Part shown: positions 1-12,237 of the stretch, piece after piece | Position numbering within the stretch: the first letter of the stretch is position 1 | Layout of the letters: each line of letters opens with the position of its first letter | NCBI GenBank assembly: GCA_948146395.1 | Contig: OX411558.1 | Location: forward strand, 35,210,350-35,274,349 | Source: Fragum whitleyi | Lineage: Eukaryota > Mollusca > Bivalvia > Cardiida > Cardiidae | Direction: 5' to 3' | DNA: 64,000 nt | The notes under the pieces: generated by a model | The model's database searches: none | What the model saw: the letters and a program-made list of their open reading frames with translations, nothing else | What the model was told of the DNA's origin: nothing | Made by a program: the position numbers and the translations under genes

Positions 1-379
1 TGTAGAATTGTTGTTCAAATCGTGTGTATCGGTGTTAGATAATGCTTAAACGTGAAACATTTTTGTAGAACGTACGTGAGAAACATAATTAGTGAGATGA
101 ATGCTGCTAAGTATTTATTATTTACAAAAAAATACAAAGAAGACTTGCAACCCAAATTGTTTTGCACATTCTGGTTGGGGGATTAATCGTCCTTTTCAAC
201 TTATTTTGTCACTTACATATTTTTAAAATAACTAAGAAAAATACAAGATATTCCCTTCTCTCTAACCGGAAACCTTATTCGTGCAGTAACATATAAGACT
301 GCTTTATACATGTATCTGACACAGAAAAGTTTTAAAAATATTTGTAAGCTTTTTATGAAACCACCTGAACAACGTGCTG

Positions 380-1085
380 AAGAGAAGATTTTAGGACCAC
401 CCTGAGTCTGTCGTCCGTCGTGCGTCGTCCGCCTTTAACAATCTCAAATCTCTCTTGAATCAATGGGACAATTCCAATGAAACTTTGTCAGAATGTTTCT
501 TGTGACACTCTTTAAACTATTGTCGCGAAATTCTGATTGCCCAATAAATATGGACGTAACAGGGCGTGGTATTCACTTTGAAATGTTTGAATGACATCTC
601 AGCCGATTGACCAATTTCAATGAAACTGTGCTAGAATGTTGTTTTGGTAACCCCTTTCAGAAAATTGATCGAACATATTTTATTGGCTCTTAAATATGAG
701 CGTCTGAGGACGTGATATTTTTACTTTGAATTATTTGAACGTCTCCTACTGGACAATTGGGCCATTTTCAATGAAAATTTACCAGAATGTTCCTTAAGAA
801 ACCCTTTCCAAAACTGTTGAGAAACATCTCCTCCTAAACTACTGGTCAACTTTCATTAAGGATTTGCTAGATTGTTCCTTAGATGACCCTTCCCAAACAT
901 TGTTTTTAGGACGTGGCAGTGCGATGCATTTTTTATTCATTTATTTATTTATTAATTATTTGAAAGGTAAATTCTCCTCAAGGATTAATCCGATCAACTA
1001 AGATTTGATAGGATGTTCCTTTGGTGACATACACAGGACCAATGAAATTCAGGTGAGGGGTTTAGGGCCACTCGGGACCTCTTGT
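380..1085 (+). mobile_element. Helitron-like tandem-repeat element, left-arm copy
   Basis: A GTCGTCCGTCGTGCGTCGTC-type microsatellite at about 400-432 is followed by diverged units of 130-150 bp. These are marked by 'CAATGAAA' and 'AGAATGTT' at about 475, 632 and 766. The element ends in 'GGGCCACTCGGGACCTCTTG'. The order microsatellite, tandem units, short hairpin, CTCTTG is shared with several other elements in this window. It has no coding capacity. The family name is inferred from this architecture. Confidence 0.5.
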
Positions 1086-1129
1086 TTCAAAAAAAGAAAC
1101 GGAATCAAATTGTTTCATTTGATCTTTTA

Positions 1130-2430
1130 AAGGGTATATGTAGCAAACGAAGAGCATTAGCTAAAATGTTAACAACGAGTAAGAATTCATTTAAAATAAT
1201 TCTCTTTAAATGAACAAGTAAACTAGAAAATCAATGTCTGCACAATTTCAAAAAAAATCCGAATGGAATAGAATAAACACTTAATAAATCCACTCTGTAT
1301 TTATTGAAATACCTAGTGGTTTTATTAAATGTCAATGTCTGTAGATTCAATACTATGTTGTTTTCGGGGGAAACTGGGAGCATTGCTTTAGTCTAAGTAA
1401 ATTTTAGACACCTACTAAATCTTTATACTACGATGATGACGTCAAGACATAAATGTTTGGTTAATCACAAACCGAAAAAATAACAATGATTTCCGAAGAT
1501 TTCCGACAATAAGCCGATTTGTACATGCCTCATAAGGGATGGACTATCTACACAATTATGAAGGGGAACAAGAGCACCGCCTACGGGTGCAACGTTCGGC
1601 TTCAGGTGCTTGATAATGCATAATGACAAGGGACACAACGTTTTTACAAAAATGTACCAAGAGTTATACCCCTTGATAGTCTGGATAGATCTTGTGATGG
1701 TGAACACATATGACAAGAGTTTCAAGTTTATCACGTCAACGCAAACACCACCATGAACAACGCAAAAGTGATCATAATACAGCCGAACTAAAATGCTTTC
1801 AATAAGTGCACCGAAAGCATATTTACTAAGTAGAAAAATAGCATCTTAAAATTAAAAATACATCTTATACCTTGAAGTAGTCGACATTTAGAAGTGCAAC
1901 AGGTGCAACTTATACTGAATTCACTTATTTTTCTTGTGATTTCCGACCTCCGACTAATATCCGACTAATATCAGACAATACAAAATTATTTCAAAATAGA
2001 AGTGGAATCAAAATTCCCACCAAATTAATGCTAGACGGTATTTCATTATAATATTATTGTATGTCTGGAAATTTCATTTCCGTTGTTTGTTGCTCTTGTT
2101 TTTTTTAAGAGTAAATGTAGTATTGTGAAAAGTTTGCTAAAATGTTTACAGAGAGTGAGAAATTGTTTTAAAAAATAACTCACTATAAATGGTTAAGAAA
2201 ACTAGAAACTTAATGTCTGAAGATTTTTTGAAAATCGGTTTTCGGAGAATACCTGAAGCATCGCTAAAGTCAATGTGCCATTTGGTGATATCTCTGATAT
2301 TAATAAAGCATTCACTTGAAACTTGGAACTTATGTTCAATATAAAAAAATAAAAATTATTACTTTTTCGTCTAATAATTGTTTCCACCTTACATGACCAA
2401 AACAACCATTCAGGTCACCAACGGGTGATA
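1130..2430 (+). repeat. Two diverged direct repeats, period about 980 bp (left arm)
   Basis: The stretch from about 1130 to 1400 is recognisably the same sequence as about 2105 to 2370. Shared words are 'GCTAAAATGTT', 'AAACTAGAAA', 'AATGTCTG' and a TTTTCGG segment. Short phrases such as 'GCGCCGCCTACGGGTGCA' recur near 21.78 kb. The open frames here are short, identical in the mirrored arm, and look non-coding. The mirror image lies at about 10187-11487. Confidence 0.5.
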
Positions 2431-3599
2431 TTCTTGTTTAACCCTTATCCTGCTGAATCCAAAGATTGTTTCAAATAATCCGCTGATTTTTGTTACATTT
2501 TTACCGTGATGGCTCACGAGAAAGATTTGGTGTCATATTCATATAATAACGTGAATTTAAGGGAGAAGGGGGGGGTCAGAAACAAAGAGTGTGTAAATGA
2601 AGTGTACAAACACTGAAATGAAAGAACAGGCCGCTCCCGTAAAATGTGACTTTTGATTCATTGCAACTCGTCAAGAAATGGGGTCTCGATTACCAAGATT
2701 TAACGACACAAGAACATAGGAACACGACTGGAACTCTCTGGCTACAAAATAAGAAAAAAATATCTTCTGATTAGCCAGATACAATGTAGTTCGCATACTG
2801 ATTAATCAAACATTCAAATAACATCTCTCCTCTAGAAGTTAAAAGTGTCGCCATTTTGTTATTGCAATCCCATACGTCTGTAAATTCGAAACGTAAAGAC
2901 AGTCGTCGGTTTGAATGCGGTTTCGTTTCAAATCATGTCACGAAAATGACATTTTACTTTTGAGTACTTGATCTATATACGAAACTGAAAATCCCCTTAT
3001 TGAAAGCATCTTTAACCAGCAGGTTACAAAAAGTCTAAAGACGCAATGACTAATGGAACAATTTTTTCCGCACATGTGATTGTGTTAAACCCCCCATTCA
3101 CCTGCATAGAATAAACACTGCAATACTAAATCCTTTGGATTCGTACCATGCAGAACTAGTCATATTTTGGTTCGGTTATCGCGTTGTCAAATATATACTG
3201 GCTCTGCAGGGTACTCATCCAAAAGAATTTAGTACTGAGCTCGAGCATGTTTAACACACACTTAGTATTTCAGGATATTGCCATAAAGATAAAGCAAAAT
3301 ACTATGTCACAATTTCAGTCATGCATACATATAATTACATTGAATAGGCAGTATATTTTGATCACGACATGTTAAAAGGTATATCTATAAAAACTGGATT
3401 TTTTGTAAAAATGATAATAATGAATAGCAAATTTATGTCGATACAAAAATATTAAAAAGGAATGAGGTATGATTAAAAGCAAAGCCCGAGCAAAATTGAC
3501 GTATAGTTATTGAAACTGTCAGCTAAGGTATTCAAATAAACTTTCAAATTGATCAAAACTAAAACTATCACACCACTTGATGTGCAACTTGTACTGTGC

Positions 3600-3870
3600 A
3601 ATATGGTGAACAGATATAAAATATAATCAGAGTATGTCACTGCATCGCTACTAAAGAATATTCGATTTAAATTGCAACAGTTTCTCTAAAATATTTCTGA
3701 AAAATGTTGACATATTCATAAATAATAGATTAAAACTAATATAGCGTAGAGTTATTTTCAATGTGTGTGTGCAACGATGTTAAAATGCCTAAACGTGAAC
3801 ATTCCTCGTGAAACGTGTAAACGAAGCATGTTGAGATAAATGCTTTTCGATGTGGTATATCGTCTACGAG
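3600..3870 (+). repeat. Block related to the outer end of the palindrome
   Basis: The sequence around 3720-3840 ('AATGCCTAAACGTGAACATT', then 'GTGAAACGTGTAAACG') resembles bases 1-130 ('AATGCTTAAACGTGAAACAT'). Its mirror image at 8780-8980 continues to match 12480-12720, beyond the visible arm end. An old repeat therefore lies both inside the arm and at its outer edge. Confidence 0.45.
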
Positions 3871-4426
3871 CGAGAAAACTGTCTTGGATTCAGGTTATAT
3901 TAATTGATTCCTCCAACATCTTTATTTATGAACAATTCACATTTAATGACCAAATTTAGATTACGTTCCTGCTAAGGTACCACTTTTAGGACATTTGAAA
4001 AATGGACCGGACTCTTCGGTTAACTGGACAATGACTCGGGTTGAAGTGTAGTAATTTTTTGGTCATTGTGTAGGTAATTTGGTTTCTGGTAATACCTTGG
4101 TCAAAACGCTTGAAGAAAAACGTATTTCTTTGATGTTTACCGAATTATATCGAGCATATCATAAATTGATGACAAAACTCAGTAAAACTATGTTGTTTGG
4201 TTTTATTTATTTATTTATTTATTCATTCATTTATCTATTTTTCAATTATGATATGCCCAGTTTTAATTTTAAGTTGTTCTGAATGGATGCTAATGTGACA
4301 TGTTCACGAACGAAGGCCTCTTAGAGTTTCGGTATGTAAAAGCTGTCATATTTATCTCAGGGCAATAGGTACAAGTCTTTTATGGACCGTTCTTGGTCGC
4401 GTTATTATTCTTAAAAGTAGGTAACA

Positions 4427-4628
4427 GCCTATCTTCAGGTAGTGGAATGTGCTATATATTCTATGTAAACGGTCATTTTGAGTCGGAGGAGTAAATTTTT
4501 GATACCTGTTTTGATCTATTTTTAGTAACCTATCTTCAGGTAGTGGAATGTGTTAAATATTCTATATAAACGGTCGTTTTGAGCCGGAGGAGTAAATTTT
4601 TGATATCTGTTTTGATCTATTTTTAGCG
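4427..4628. repeat. Two-copy tandem repeat, 101-bp period
   Basis: 'CCTATCTTCAGGTAGTGGAA' begins at 4428 and again at 4529. Each copy runs through 'GAGTAAATTTTTGATA' to 'TTTTGATCTATTTTTAG'. The copies differ by only a few substitutions. The mirror image is at about 7981-8181. Confidence 0.9.
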
Positions 4629-4684
4629 ATGAGTATTGAGTAACTTATCAGGGTATGACGTCATACAGCAGACGATTTTTACGC

Positions 4685-4845
4685 GATATACTAGACCCAT
4701 GTGAGGTAGAAGTTGGAGACTAGGAAAGGATTTAATGATGTGTACAGGTGTGAGAAATACCGGGAATCCATTGAAAGGGGCTCCTGGCGCCGCGATAAAA
4801 CTGAACAATTGTTAACCGCGGCGTAAACCCCCGGTTCAATTCAAT
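4685..4845 (+). mobile_element. SINE body and tail, 5'-truncated (left arm)
   Basis: It matches the body of the full SINE at 43496-43771: a 'GACTAGGAAAGGATTTAATG' segment, then 'GTGAGAAATACC', 'GGAATCCATTG', 'GGCTCCTGGCGCCGCGATA' and the end 'GCGGCGTAAACCC'. The tRNA-like head is missing. A frame that opens across it is a by-product of the SINE and not a gene. Confidence 0.8.
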
Positions 4846-5506
4846 TATTTAAGTCATGTGTAGAAATTTTGTTTAGGCTTACAGTAGTCGTACATTTACC
4901 TAATCATGGGTGAAATGGGTAGAGAAAAGGGGACTAGTCAATCAAGGATAAAAGTACCCCAAATTTATAGAATGATCCAAACTTTGTTTAATTAATCAGA
5001 CGGTAGTTTTTTTCGATACATGTATATATAAATCATGGATGTGCGCGCCATTGGAAGTTTGATCTGTTAAACAGGTAAAAATATATATCGCAAAACTTCG
5101 TAACTACAGTCCTGGTTGGTAGAGTCACATGTGTTAAATCGATCCGTTCCTTAGTAGTTAGTATCGTTTTGATATGAGGTCGGATGACAGATTAGCTCTT
5201 TAAACGGTTCACATCTGTGTTAGGGGATGCCGCCGTTTCAAATCATGGACGATTTATCGCATATTTATTGCATCAGAAAAGCTGGTATCCCACTACGAAT
5301 TTGATAAAAATAACAGGTGGAAAAACCCTTTGTTGATCAATTTAAGAAATTCCCTTTTGTATGTGGTTGCTAACCAGTCGACATAATTGAAGAAAATTAT
5401 GAGCCAGTTTTGATTGAGATAACTCATTTAGATATTTGATTAATAAAATAGGTAAGGAATGTACCATTGAAAACGTCGTTACTACAACCCTACTTTACAT
5501 TTGTAA

Positions 5507-5712
5507 ATATTGGTCCTTTCTTCTTTGGTACGTGCGGACTGGAGAAACGCGACAAAATTGGATTCATATTCGGAACTAACTGAGTTAAAACGGCTCAAAA
5601 GAGAATCACAACATTTTTTGCAGACTATACAACTAAAGACTGATCCCAATATAGGACACTATCTTAAAGTGTGTATAGGCAAGAAAACGATCGATCCGGA
5701 GAAAATTGTCTC

Positions 5713-5714
<2 letters not shown>
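5507..5714 (+). pseudogene. Unrecognised coding-like fragment next to the polymerase
   Basis: An open frame without an ATG runs from 5507 into the CT repeat. It reads charged and protein-like, for example 'KTDPNIGHYLKVCIGKKT' near 5636-5690. I do not recognise the family. In the mirrored arm, bases matching about 5591-5713 are missing and the frame passes straight from 'SELTEL' into the GA/CT repeat. It lies convergent to the polymerase fragment of the same arm. It may be an exon or a gene remnant from the same mobile element, or chance. Confidence 0.3.
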
Positions 5715-5777
<63 letters not shown>

Positions 5778-5779
5778 TT
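5715..5779. repeat. (CT)n microsatellite, left arm
   Basis: Nearly pure CT dinucleotides with one CTAT interruption. Frames with Leu-Ser or Arg-Glu runs through it are not genes. Confidence 0.97.
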
Positions 5780-5937
5780 TGTTCTTTCTCGTTGTTCTTT
5801 CTCATTGTTATTTCTCTCTGGCACTTATCTCTGGAATTGACTTTGATAATAGAAAAACAAAAGTAATGTTTTTTTTTGTAATATTTATTCCCGATACTTG
5901 AAACATAATATGTACAAATTAATACAAAGTAGAACAA

Positions 5938-6191
5938 TTAATATCCATATGGATATGAAACATAATCATTTCTGATAACACGTTTGTCAAATACAAGCCT
6001 ATAATCCTTGCGTTCTGTCGTAGTCATTAACTTAACACCGTCCCTATCTCTCATAATTTTATGGGGATTCAGAACTGACACTGAATCATTATGACAATTC
6101 TTTACAAAATGTTTAAGAACATCAAAATTTACATTCAAAAGGTTTCGGTAATTGAGAGTAATCCCTCTTACTTTACAAAACGTTTTATTTC
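5938..6191 (-). pseudogene. Inverted copy of the 3' end of a type B DNA polymerase gene
   Basis: This is the mirror image of 6515-6768 and encodes the last 84 or so residues of the polymerase, ending in the same 'SYPYGY' and stop. One residue differs ('KRVIRNDY' here, 'KRIIRNDY' in the other copy). Beyond 6191 the minus-strand frame runs into unrelated antisense sequence, so this copy lacks the catalytic motif C. It cannot encode a functional enzyme. Confidence 0.85.
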
Positions 6192-6768
6192 GGATGAGGC
6201 AGTAGAAATGAGATGGAAATATAAAGAGGAATTTGTTGAAAGTAATATTAAGACAAATGTTGTCATTGCGGCTTACACCACGGCACAAGCTCGTCTGAAA
6301 CTATATTCTTATTTAGAAGAATTAGGGCCAAGAGCATTGTATGCCGATACCGACTCTGTGATATTTTCGACGAGGCAAGGTGACCCAAAACCACAATTAG
6401 GGGACTTTCTTGGTGACCTTACAGACGAAATTCCACAAAATAATAGTATTAAGACCTTTGCAACAGGAGGACCGAAGAATTATGGATACGAGTTGTTTCA
6501 TTCAGATAAAGACGGAAATAAAACGTTTTGTAAAGTAAGAGGGATTACTCTCAATTACCGAAACCTTTTGAATGTAAATTTTGATGTTCTTAAACATTTT
6601 GTAAAGAATTGTCATAATGATTCAGTGTCAGTTCTGAATCCCCATAAAATTATGAGAGATAGGGACGGTGTTAAGTTAATGACTACGACAGAACGCAAGG
6701 ATTATAGGCTTGTATTTGACAAACGTATTATCAGAAATGATTATGTTTCATATCCATATGGATATTAA
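6192..6768 (+). pseudogene. Protein-primed DNA polymerase B, C-terminal fragment (Polinton/adintovirus-like)
   Basis: The frame encodes about 191 residues of a family B DNA polymerase of the protein-primed (organellar/viral, DNA_pol_B_2) type. This enzyme copies linear element or virus DNA using a terminal protein as primer. Visible features are '[20 protein letters not shown]' leading into motif C 'YADTDSVIF', whose aspartates bind metal; a '[11 protein letters not shown]' segment; 'CKVRGITLN'; '[10 protein letters not shown]'; and a terminal 'SYPYGY'. The exonuclease domain, motif A and motif B (K...NSxYG) are absent. Family members are usually around 1,000 residues or more, so this is the last fifth or less. 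The open frame extends upstream to an ATG at 6091, but that part is antisense of the gene's own 3' end in the left arm and is not genuine. No capsid, ATPase, protease or integrase gene was seen nearby. Confidence 0.85.
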
Positions 6769-6928
6769 TTGTTCTACTTTGTATTAATTTGTACATATTA
6801 TGTTTCAAGTATCGGGAATAAATATTACAAAAAAAAACATTACTTTTGTTTTTCTATTATCAAAGTCAATTCCAGAGATAAGTGCCAGAGAGAAATAACA
6901 ATGAGAAAGAACAACGAGAAAGAACAAA

Positions 6929-7017
<89 letters not shown>
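6929..7017. repeat. (GA)n microsatellite, right arm
   Basis: This is the counterpart of the left-arm CT run but longer, with GATA and GC interruptions. It sits where the left arm carries about 120 bp of extra unique sequence. Confidence 0.97.
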
Positions 7018-7021
<4 letters not shown>

Positions 7022-7762
7022 AACTCAGTTAGTTCCGAATATGAATCCAATTTTGTCGCGTTTCTCCAGTCCGCACGTACCAAAGAAGAAAGGACCAATA
7101 TTTACAAATGTAAAGTAGGGTTGTAGTAACGACGTTTTCAATGGTACATTCCTTACCTATTTTATTAATCAAATATCTAAATGAGTTATCTCAATCAAAA
7201 CTGGCTCATAATTTTCTTCAATTATGTCGACTGGTTAGCAACCACATACAAAAGGGAATTTCTTAAATTGATCAACAAAGGGTTTTTCCACCTGTTATTT
7301 TTATCAAATTCGTAGTGGGATACCAGCTTTTCTGATGCAATAAATATGCGATAAATCGTCCATGATTTGAAACGGCGGCATCCCCTAACACAGATGTGAA
7401 CCGTTTAAAGAGCTAATCTGTCATCCGACCTCATATCAAAACGATACTAACTACTAAGGAACGGATCGATTTAACACATGTGACTCTACCAACCAGGACT
7501 GTAGTTACGAAGTTTTGCGATATATATTTTTACCTGTTTAACAGATCAAACTTCCAATGGCGCGCACATCCATGATTTATATATACATGTATCGAAAAAA
7601 ACTACCGTCTGATTAATTAAACAAAGTTTGGATCATTCTATAAATTTGGGGTACTTTTATCCTTGATTGACTAGTCCCCTTTTCTCTACCCATTTCACCC
7701 ATGATTAGGTAAATGTACGACTACTGTAAGCCTAAACAAAATTTCTACACATGACTTAAATA

Positions 7763-7923
7763 ATTGAATTGAACCGGGGGTTTACGCCGCGGTTAACAAT
7801 TGTTCAGTTTTATCGCGGCGCCAGGAGCCCCTTTCAATGGATTCCCGGTATTTCTCACACCTGTACACATCATTAAATCCTTTCCTAGTCTCCAACTTCT
7901 ACCTCACATGGGTCTAGTATATC
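7763..7923 (-). mobile_element. SINE body and tail, 5'-truncated (right arm)
   Basis: Mirror copy of the SINE at 4685-4845. The two copies agree almost completely, so the SINE was present before the arms were duplicated. Confidence 0.8.
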
Positions 7924-10900
7924 GCGTAAAAATTGTCTGCTGTATGACGTCATACCCTGATAAGTTACTCAATACTCATCGCTAAAAATAGATCAAAACA
8001 GATATCAAAAATTTACTCCTCCGGCTCAAAACGACCGTTTATATAGAATATTTAACACATTCCACTACCTGAAGATAGGTTACTAAAAATAGATCAAAAC
8101 AGGTATCAAAAATTTACTCCTCCGACTCAAAATGACCGTTTACATAGAATATATAGCACATTCCACTACCTGAAGATAGGCTGTTACCTACTTTTAAGAA
8201 TAATAACGCGACCAAGAACGGTCCATAAAAGACTTGTACCTATTGCCCTGAGATAAATATGACAGCTTTTACATACCGAAACTCTAAGAGGCCTTCGTTC
8301 GTGAACATGTCACATTAGCATCCATTCAGAACAACTTAAAATTAAAACTGGGCATATCATAATTGAAAAATAGATAGATGAATGAATAAATAAATAAATA
8401 AATAAATAAATAAAACCAAACAACATAGTTTTACTGAGTTTTGTCATCAATTTATGATATGCTCGATATAATTCGGTAAACATCAAAGAAATACGTTTTT
8501 CTTCAAGCGTTTTGACCAAGGTATTACCAGAAACCAAATTACCTACACAATGACCAAAAAATTACTACACTTCAACCCGAGTCATTGTCCAGTTAACCGA
8601 AGAGTCCGGTCCATTTTTCAAATGTCCTAAAAGTGGTACCTTAGCAGGAACGTAATCTAAATTTGGTCATTAAATGTGAATTGTTCATAAATAAAGATGT
8701 TGGAGGAATCAATTAATATAACCTGAATCCAAGACAGTTTTCTCGCTCGTAGACGATATACCACATCGAAAAGCATTTATCTCAACATGCTTCGTTTACA
8801 CGTTTCACGAGGAATGTTCACGTTTAGGCATTTTAACATCGTTGCACACACACATTGAAAATAACTCTACGCTATATTAGTTTTAATCTATTATTTATGA
8901 ATATGTCAACATTTTTCAGAAATATTTTAGAGAAACTGTTGCAATTTAAATCGAATATTCTTTAGTAGCGATGCAGTGACATACTCTGATTATATTTTAT
9001 ATCTGTTCACCATATTGCACAGTACAAGTTGCACATCAAGTGGTGTGATAGTTTTAGTTTTGATCAATTTGAAAGTTTATTTGAATACCTTAGCTGACAG
9101 TTTCAATAACTATACGTCAATTTTGCTCGGGCTTTGCTTTTAATCATACCTCATTCCTTTTTAATATTTTTGTATCGACATAAATTTGCTATTCATTATT
9201 ATCATTTTTACAAAAAATCCAGTTTTTATAGATATACCTTTTAACATGTCGTGATCAAAATATACTGCCTATTCAATGTAATTATATGTATGCATGACTG
9301 AAATTGTGACATAGTATTTTGCTTTATCTTTATGGCAATATCCTGAAATACTAAGTGTGTGTTTAACATGCTCGAGCTCAGTACTAAATTCTTTTGGATG
9401 AGTACCCTGCAGAGCCAGTATATATTTGACAACGCGATAACCGAACCAAAATATGACTAGTTCTGCATGGTACGAATCCAAAGGATTTAGTATTGCAGTG
9501 TTTATTCTATGCAGGTGAATGGGGGGTTTAACACAATCACATGTGCGGAAAAAATTGTTCCATTAGTCATTGCGTCTTTAGACTTTTTGTAACCTGCTGG
9601 TTAAAGATGCTTTCAATAAGGGGATTTTCAGTTTCGTATATAGATCAAGTACTCAAAAGTAAAATGTCATTTTCGTGACATGATTTGAAACGAAACCGCA
9701 TTCAAACCGACGACTGTCTTTACGTTTCGAATTTACAGACGTATGGGATTGCAATAACAAAATGGCGACACTTTTAACTTCTAGAGGAGAGATGTTATTT
9801 GAATGTTTGATTAATCAGTATGCGAACTACATTGTATCTGGCTAATCAGAAGATATTTTTTTCTTATTTTGTAGCCAGAGAGTTCCAGTCGTGTTCCTAT
9901 GTTCTTGTGTCGTTAAATCTTGGTAATCGAGACCCCATTTCTTGACGAGTTGCAATGAATCAAAAGTCACATTTTACGGGAGCGGCCTGTTCTTTCATTT
10001 CAGTGTTTGTACACTTCATTTACACACTCTTTGTTTCTGACCCCCCCCCTTCTCCCTTAAATTCACGTTATTATATGAATATGACACCAAATCTTTCTCG
10101 TGAGCCATCACGGTAAAAATGTAACAAAAATCAGCGGATTATTTGAAACAATCTTTGGATTCAGCAGGATAAGGGTTAAACAAGAATATCACCCGTTGGT
10201 GACCTGAATGGTTGTTTTGGTCATGTAAGGTGGAAACAATTATTAGACGAAAAAGTAATAATTTTTATTTTTTTATATTGAACATAAGTTCCAAGTTTCA
10301 AGTGAATGCTTTATTAATATCAGAGATATCACCAAATGGCACATTGACTTTAGCGATGCTTCAGGTATTCTCCGAAAACCGATTTTCAAAAAATCTTCAG
10401 ACATTAAGTTTCTAGTTTTCTTAACCATTTATAGTGAGTTATTTTTTTAAACAATTTCTCACTCTCTGTAAACATTTTAGCAAACTTTTCACAATACTAC
10501 ATTTACTCTTAAAAAAAACAAGAGCAACAAACAACGGAAATGAAATTTCCAGACATACAATAATATTATAATGAAATACCGTCTAGCATTAATTTGGTGG
10601 GAATTTTGATTCCACTTCTATTTTGAAATAATTTTGTATTGTCTGATATTAGTCGGATATTAGTCGGAGGTCGGAAATCACAAGAAAAATAAGTGAATTC
10701 AGTATAAGTTGCACCTGTTGCACTTCTAAATGTCGACTACTTCAAGGTATAAGATGTATTTTTAATTTTAAGATGCTATTTTTCTACTTAGTAAATATGC
10801 TTTCGGTGCACTTATTGAAAGCATTTTAGTTCGGCTGTATTATGATCACTTTTGCGTTGTTCATGGTGGTGTTTGCGTTGACGTGATAAACTTGAAACTC

Positions 10901-11531
10901 TTGTCATATGTGTTCACCATCACAAGATCTATCCAGACTATCAAGGGGTATAACTCTTGGTACATTTTTGTAAAAACGTTGTGTCCCTTGTCATTATGCA
11001 TTATCAAGCACCTGAAGCCGAACGTTGCACCCGTAGGCGGTGCTCTTGTTCCCCTTCATAATTGTGTAGATAGTCCATCCCTTATGAGGCATGTACAAAT
11101 CGGCTTATTGTCGGAAATCTTCGGAAATCATTGTTATTTTTTCGGTTTGTGATTAACCAAACATTTATGTCTTGACGTCATCATCGTAGTATAAAGATTT
11201 AGTAGGTGTCTAAAATTTACTTAGACTAAAGCAATGCTCCCAGTTTCCCCCGAAAACAACATAGTATTGAATCTACAGACATTGACATTTAATAAAACCA
11301 CTAGGTATTTCAATAAATACAGAGTGGATTTATTAAGTGTTTATTCTATTCCATTCGGATTTTTTTTGAAATTGTGCAGACATTGATTTTCTAGTTTACT
11401 TGTTCATTTAAAGAGAATTATTTTAAATGAATTCTTACTCGTTGTTAACATTTTAGCTAATGCTCTTCGTTTGCTACATATACCCTTTAAAAGATCAAAT
11501 GAAACAATTTGATTCCGTTTCTTTTTTTGAA

Positions 11532-12237
11532 ACAAGAAGTCCCGAGTGGCCCTAAACCCCTCACCTGAATTTCATTGGTCCTGTGTATGTCACCAAAGGA
11601 ACATCCTATCAAATCTTAGTTGATCGGATTAATCCTTGAGGAGAATTTACCTTTCAAATAATTAATAAATAAATAAATGAATAAAAAATGCATCGCACTG
11701 CCACGTCCTAAAAACAATGTTTGGGAAGGGTCATCTAAGGAACAATCTAGCAAATCCTTAATGAAAGTTGACCAGTAGTTTAGGAGGAGATGTTTCTCAA
11801 CAGTTTTGGAAAGGGTTTCTTAAGGAACATTCTGGTAAATTTTCATTGAAAATGGCCCAATTGTCCAGTAGGAGACGTTCAAATAATTCAAAGTAAAAAT
11901 ATCACGTCCTCAGACGCTCATATTTAAGAGCCAATAAAATATGTTCGATCAATTTTCTGAAAGGGGTTACCAAAACAACATTCTAGCACAGTTTCATTGA
12001 AATTGGTCAATCGGCTGAGATGTCATTCAAACATTTCAAAGTGAATACCACGCCCTGTTACGTCCATATTTATTGGGCAATCAGAATTTCGCGACAATAG
12101 TTTAAAGAGTGTCACAAGAAACATTCTGACAAAGTTTCATTGGAATTGTCCCATTGATTCAAGAGAGATTTGAGATTGTTAAAGGCGGACGACGCACGAC
12201 GGACGACAGACTCAGGGTGGTCCTAAAATCTTCTCTT
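11532..12237 (-). mobile_element. Helitron-like tandem-repeat element, right-arm copy
   Basis: Mirror copy of 380-1085, with the 'CAAGAAGTCCCGAGTGGCCC' terminus at its left and the CGAC-rich microsatellite at about 12185-12210. Confidence 0.5.

Noticed and set aside
4623..4808. Identical 61-residue frames in both arms (4623-4808 and 7800-7985), and other mirrored pairs
   Set aside because: Identity between arms follows from the palindrome; this pair overlaps a SINE and shows no protein features.
5633..5824. Frames with Arg-Glu or Leu-Ser runs at the CT/GA repeats (also 6805-7118 and 36637-37032)
   Set aside because: They are translations of dinucleotide or tetranucleotide microsatellites and have no conserved flanking sequence.
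6091..6191. N-terminal 33 residues of the 225-residue polymerase frame, starting with an ATG
   Set aside because: This part is antisense of the polymerase 3' end from the left palindrome arm, so the ATG is not the gene's start.
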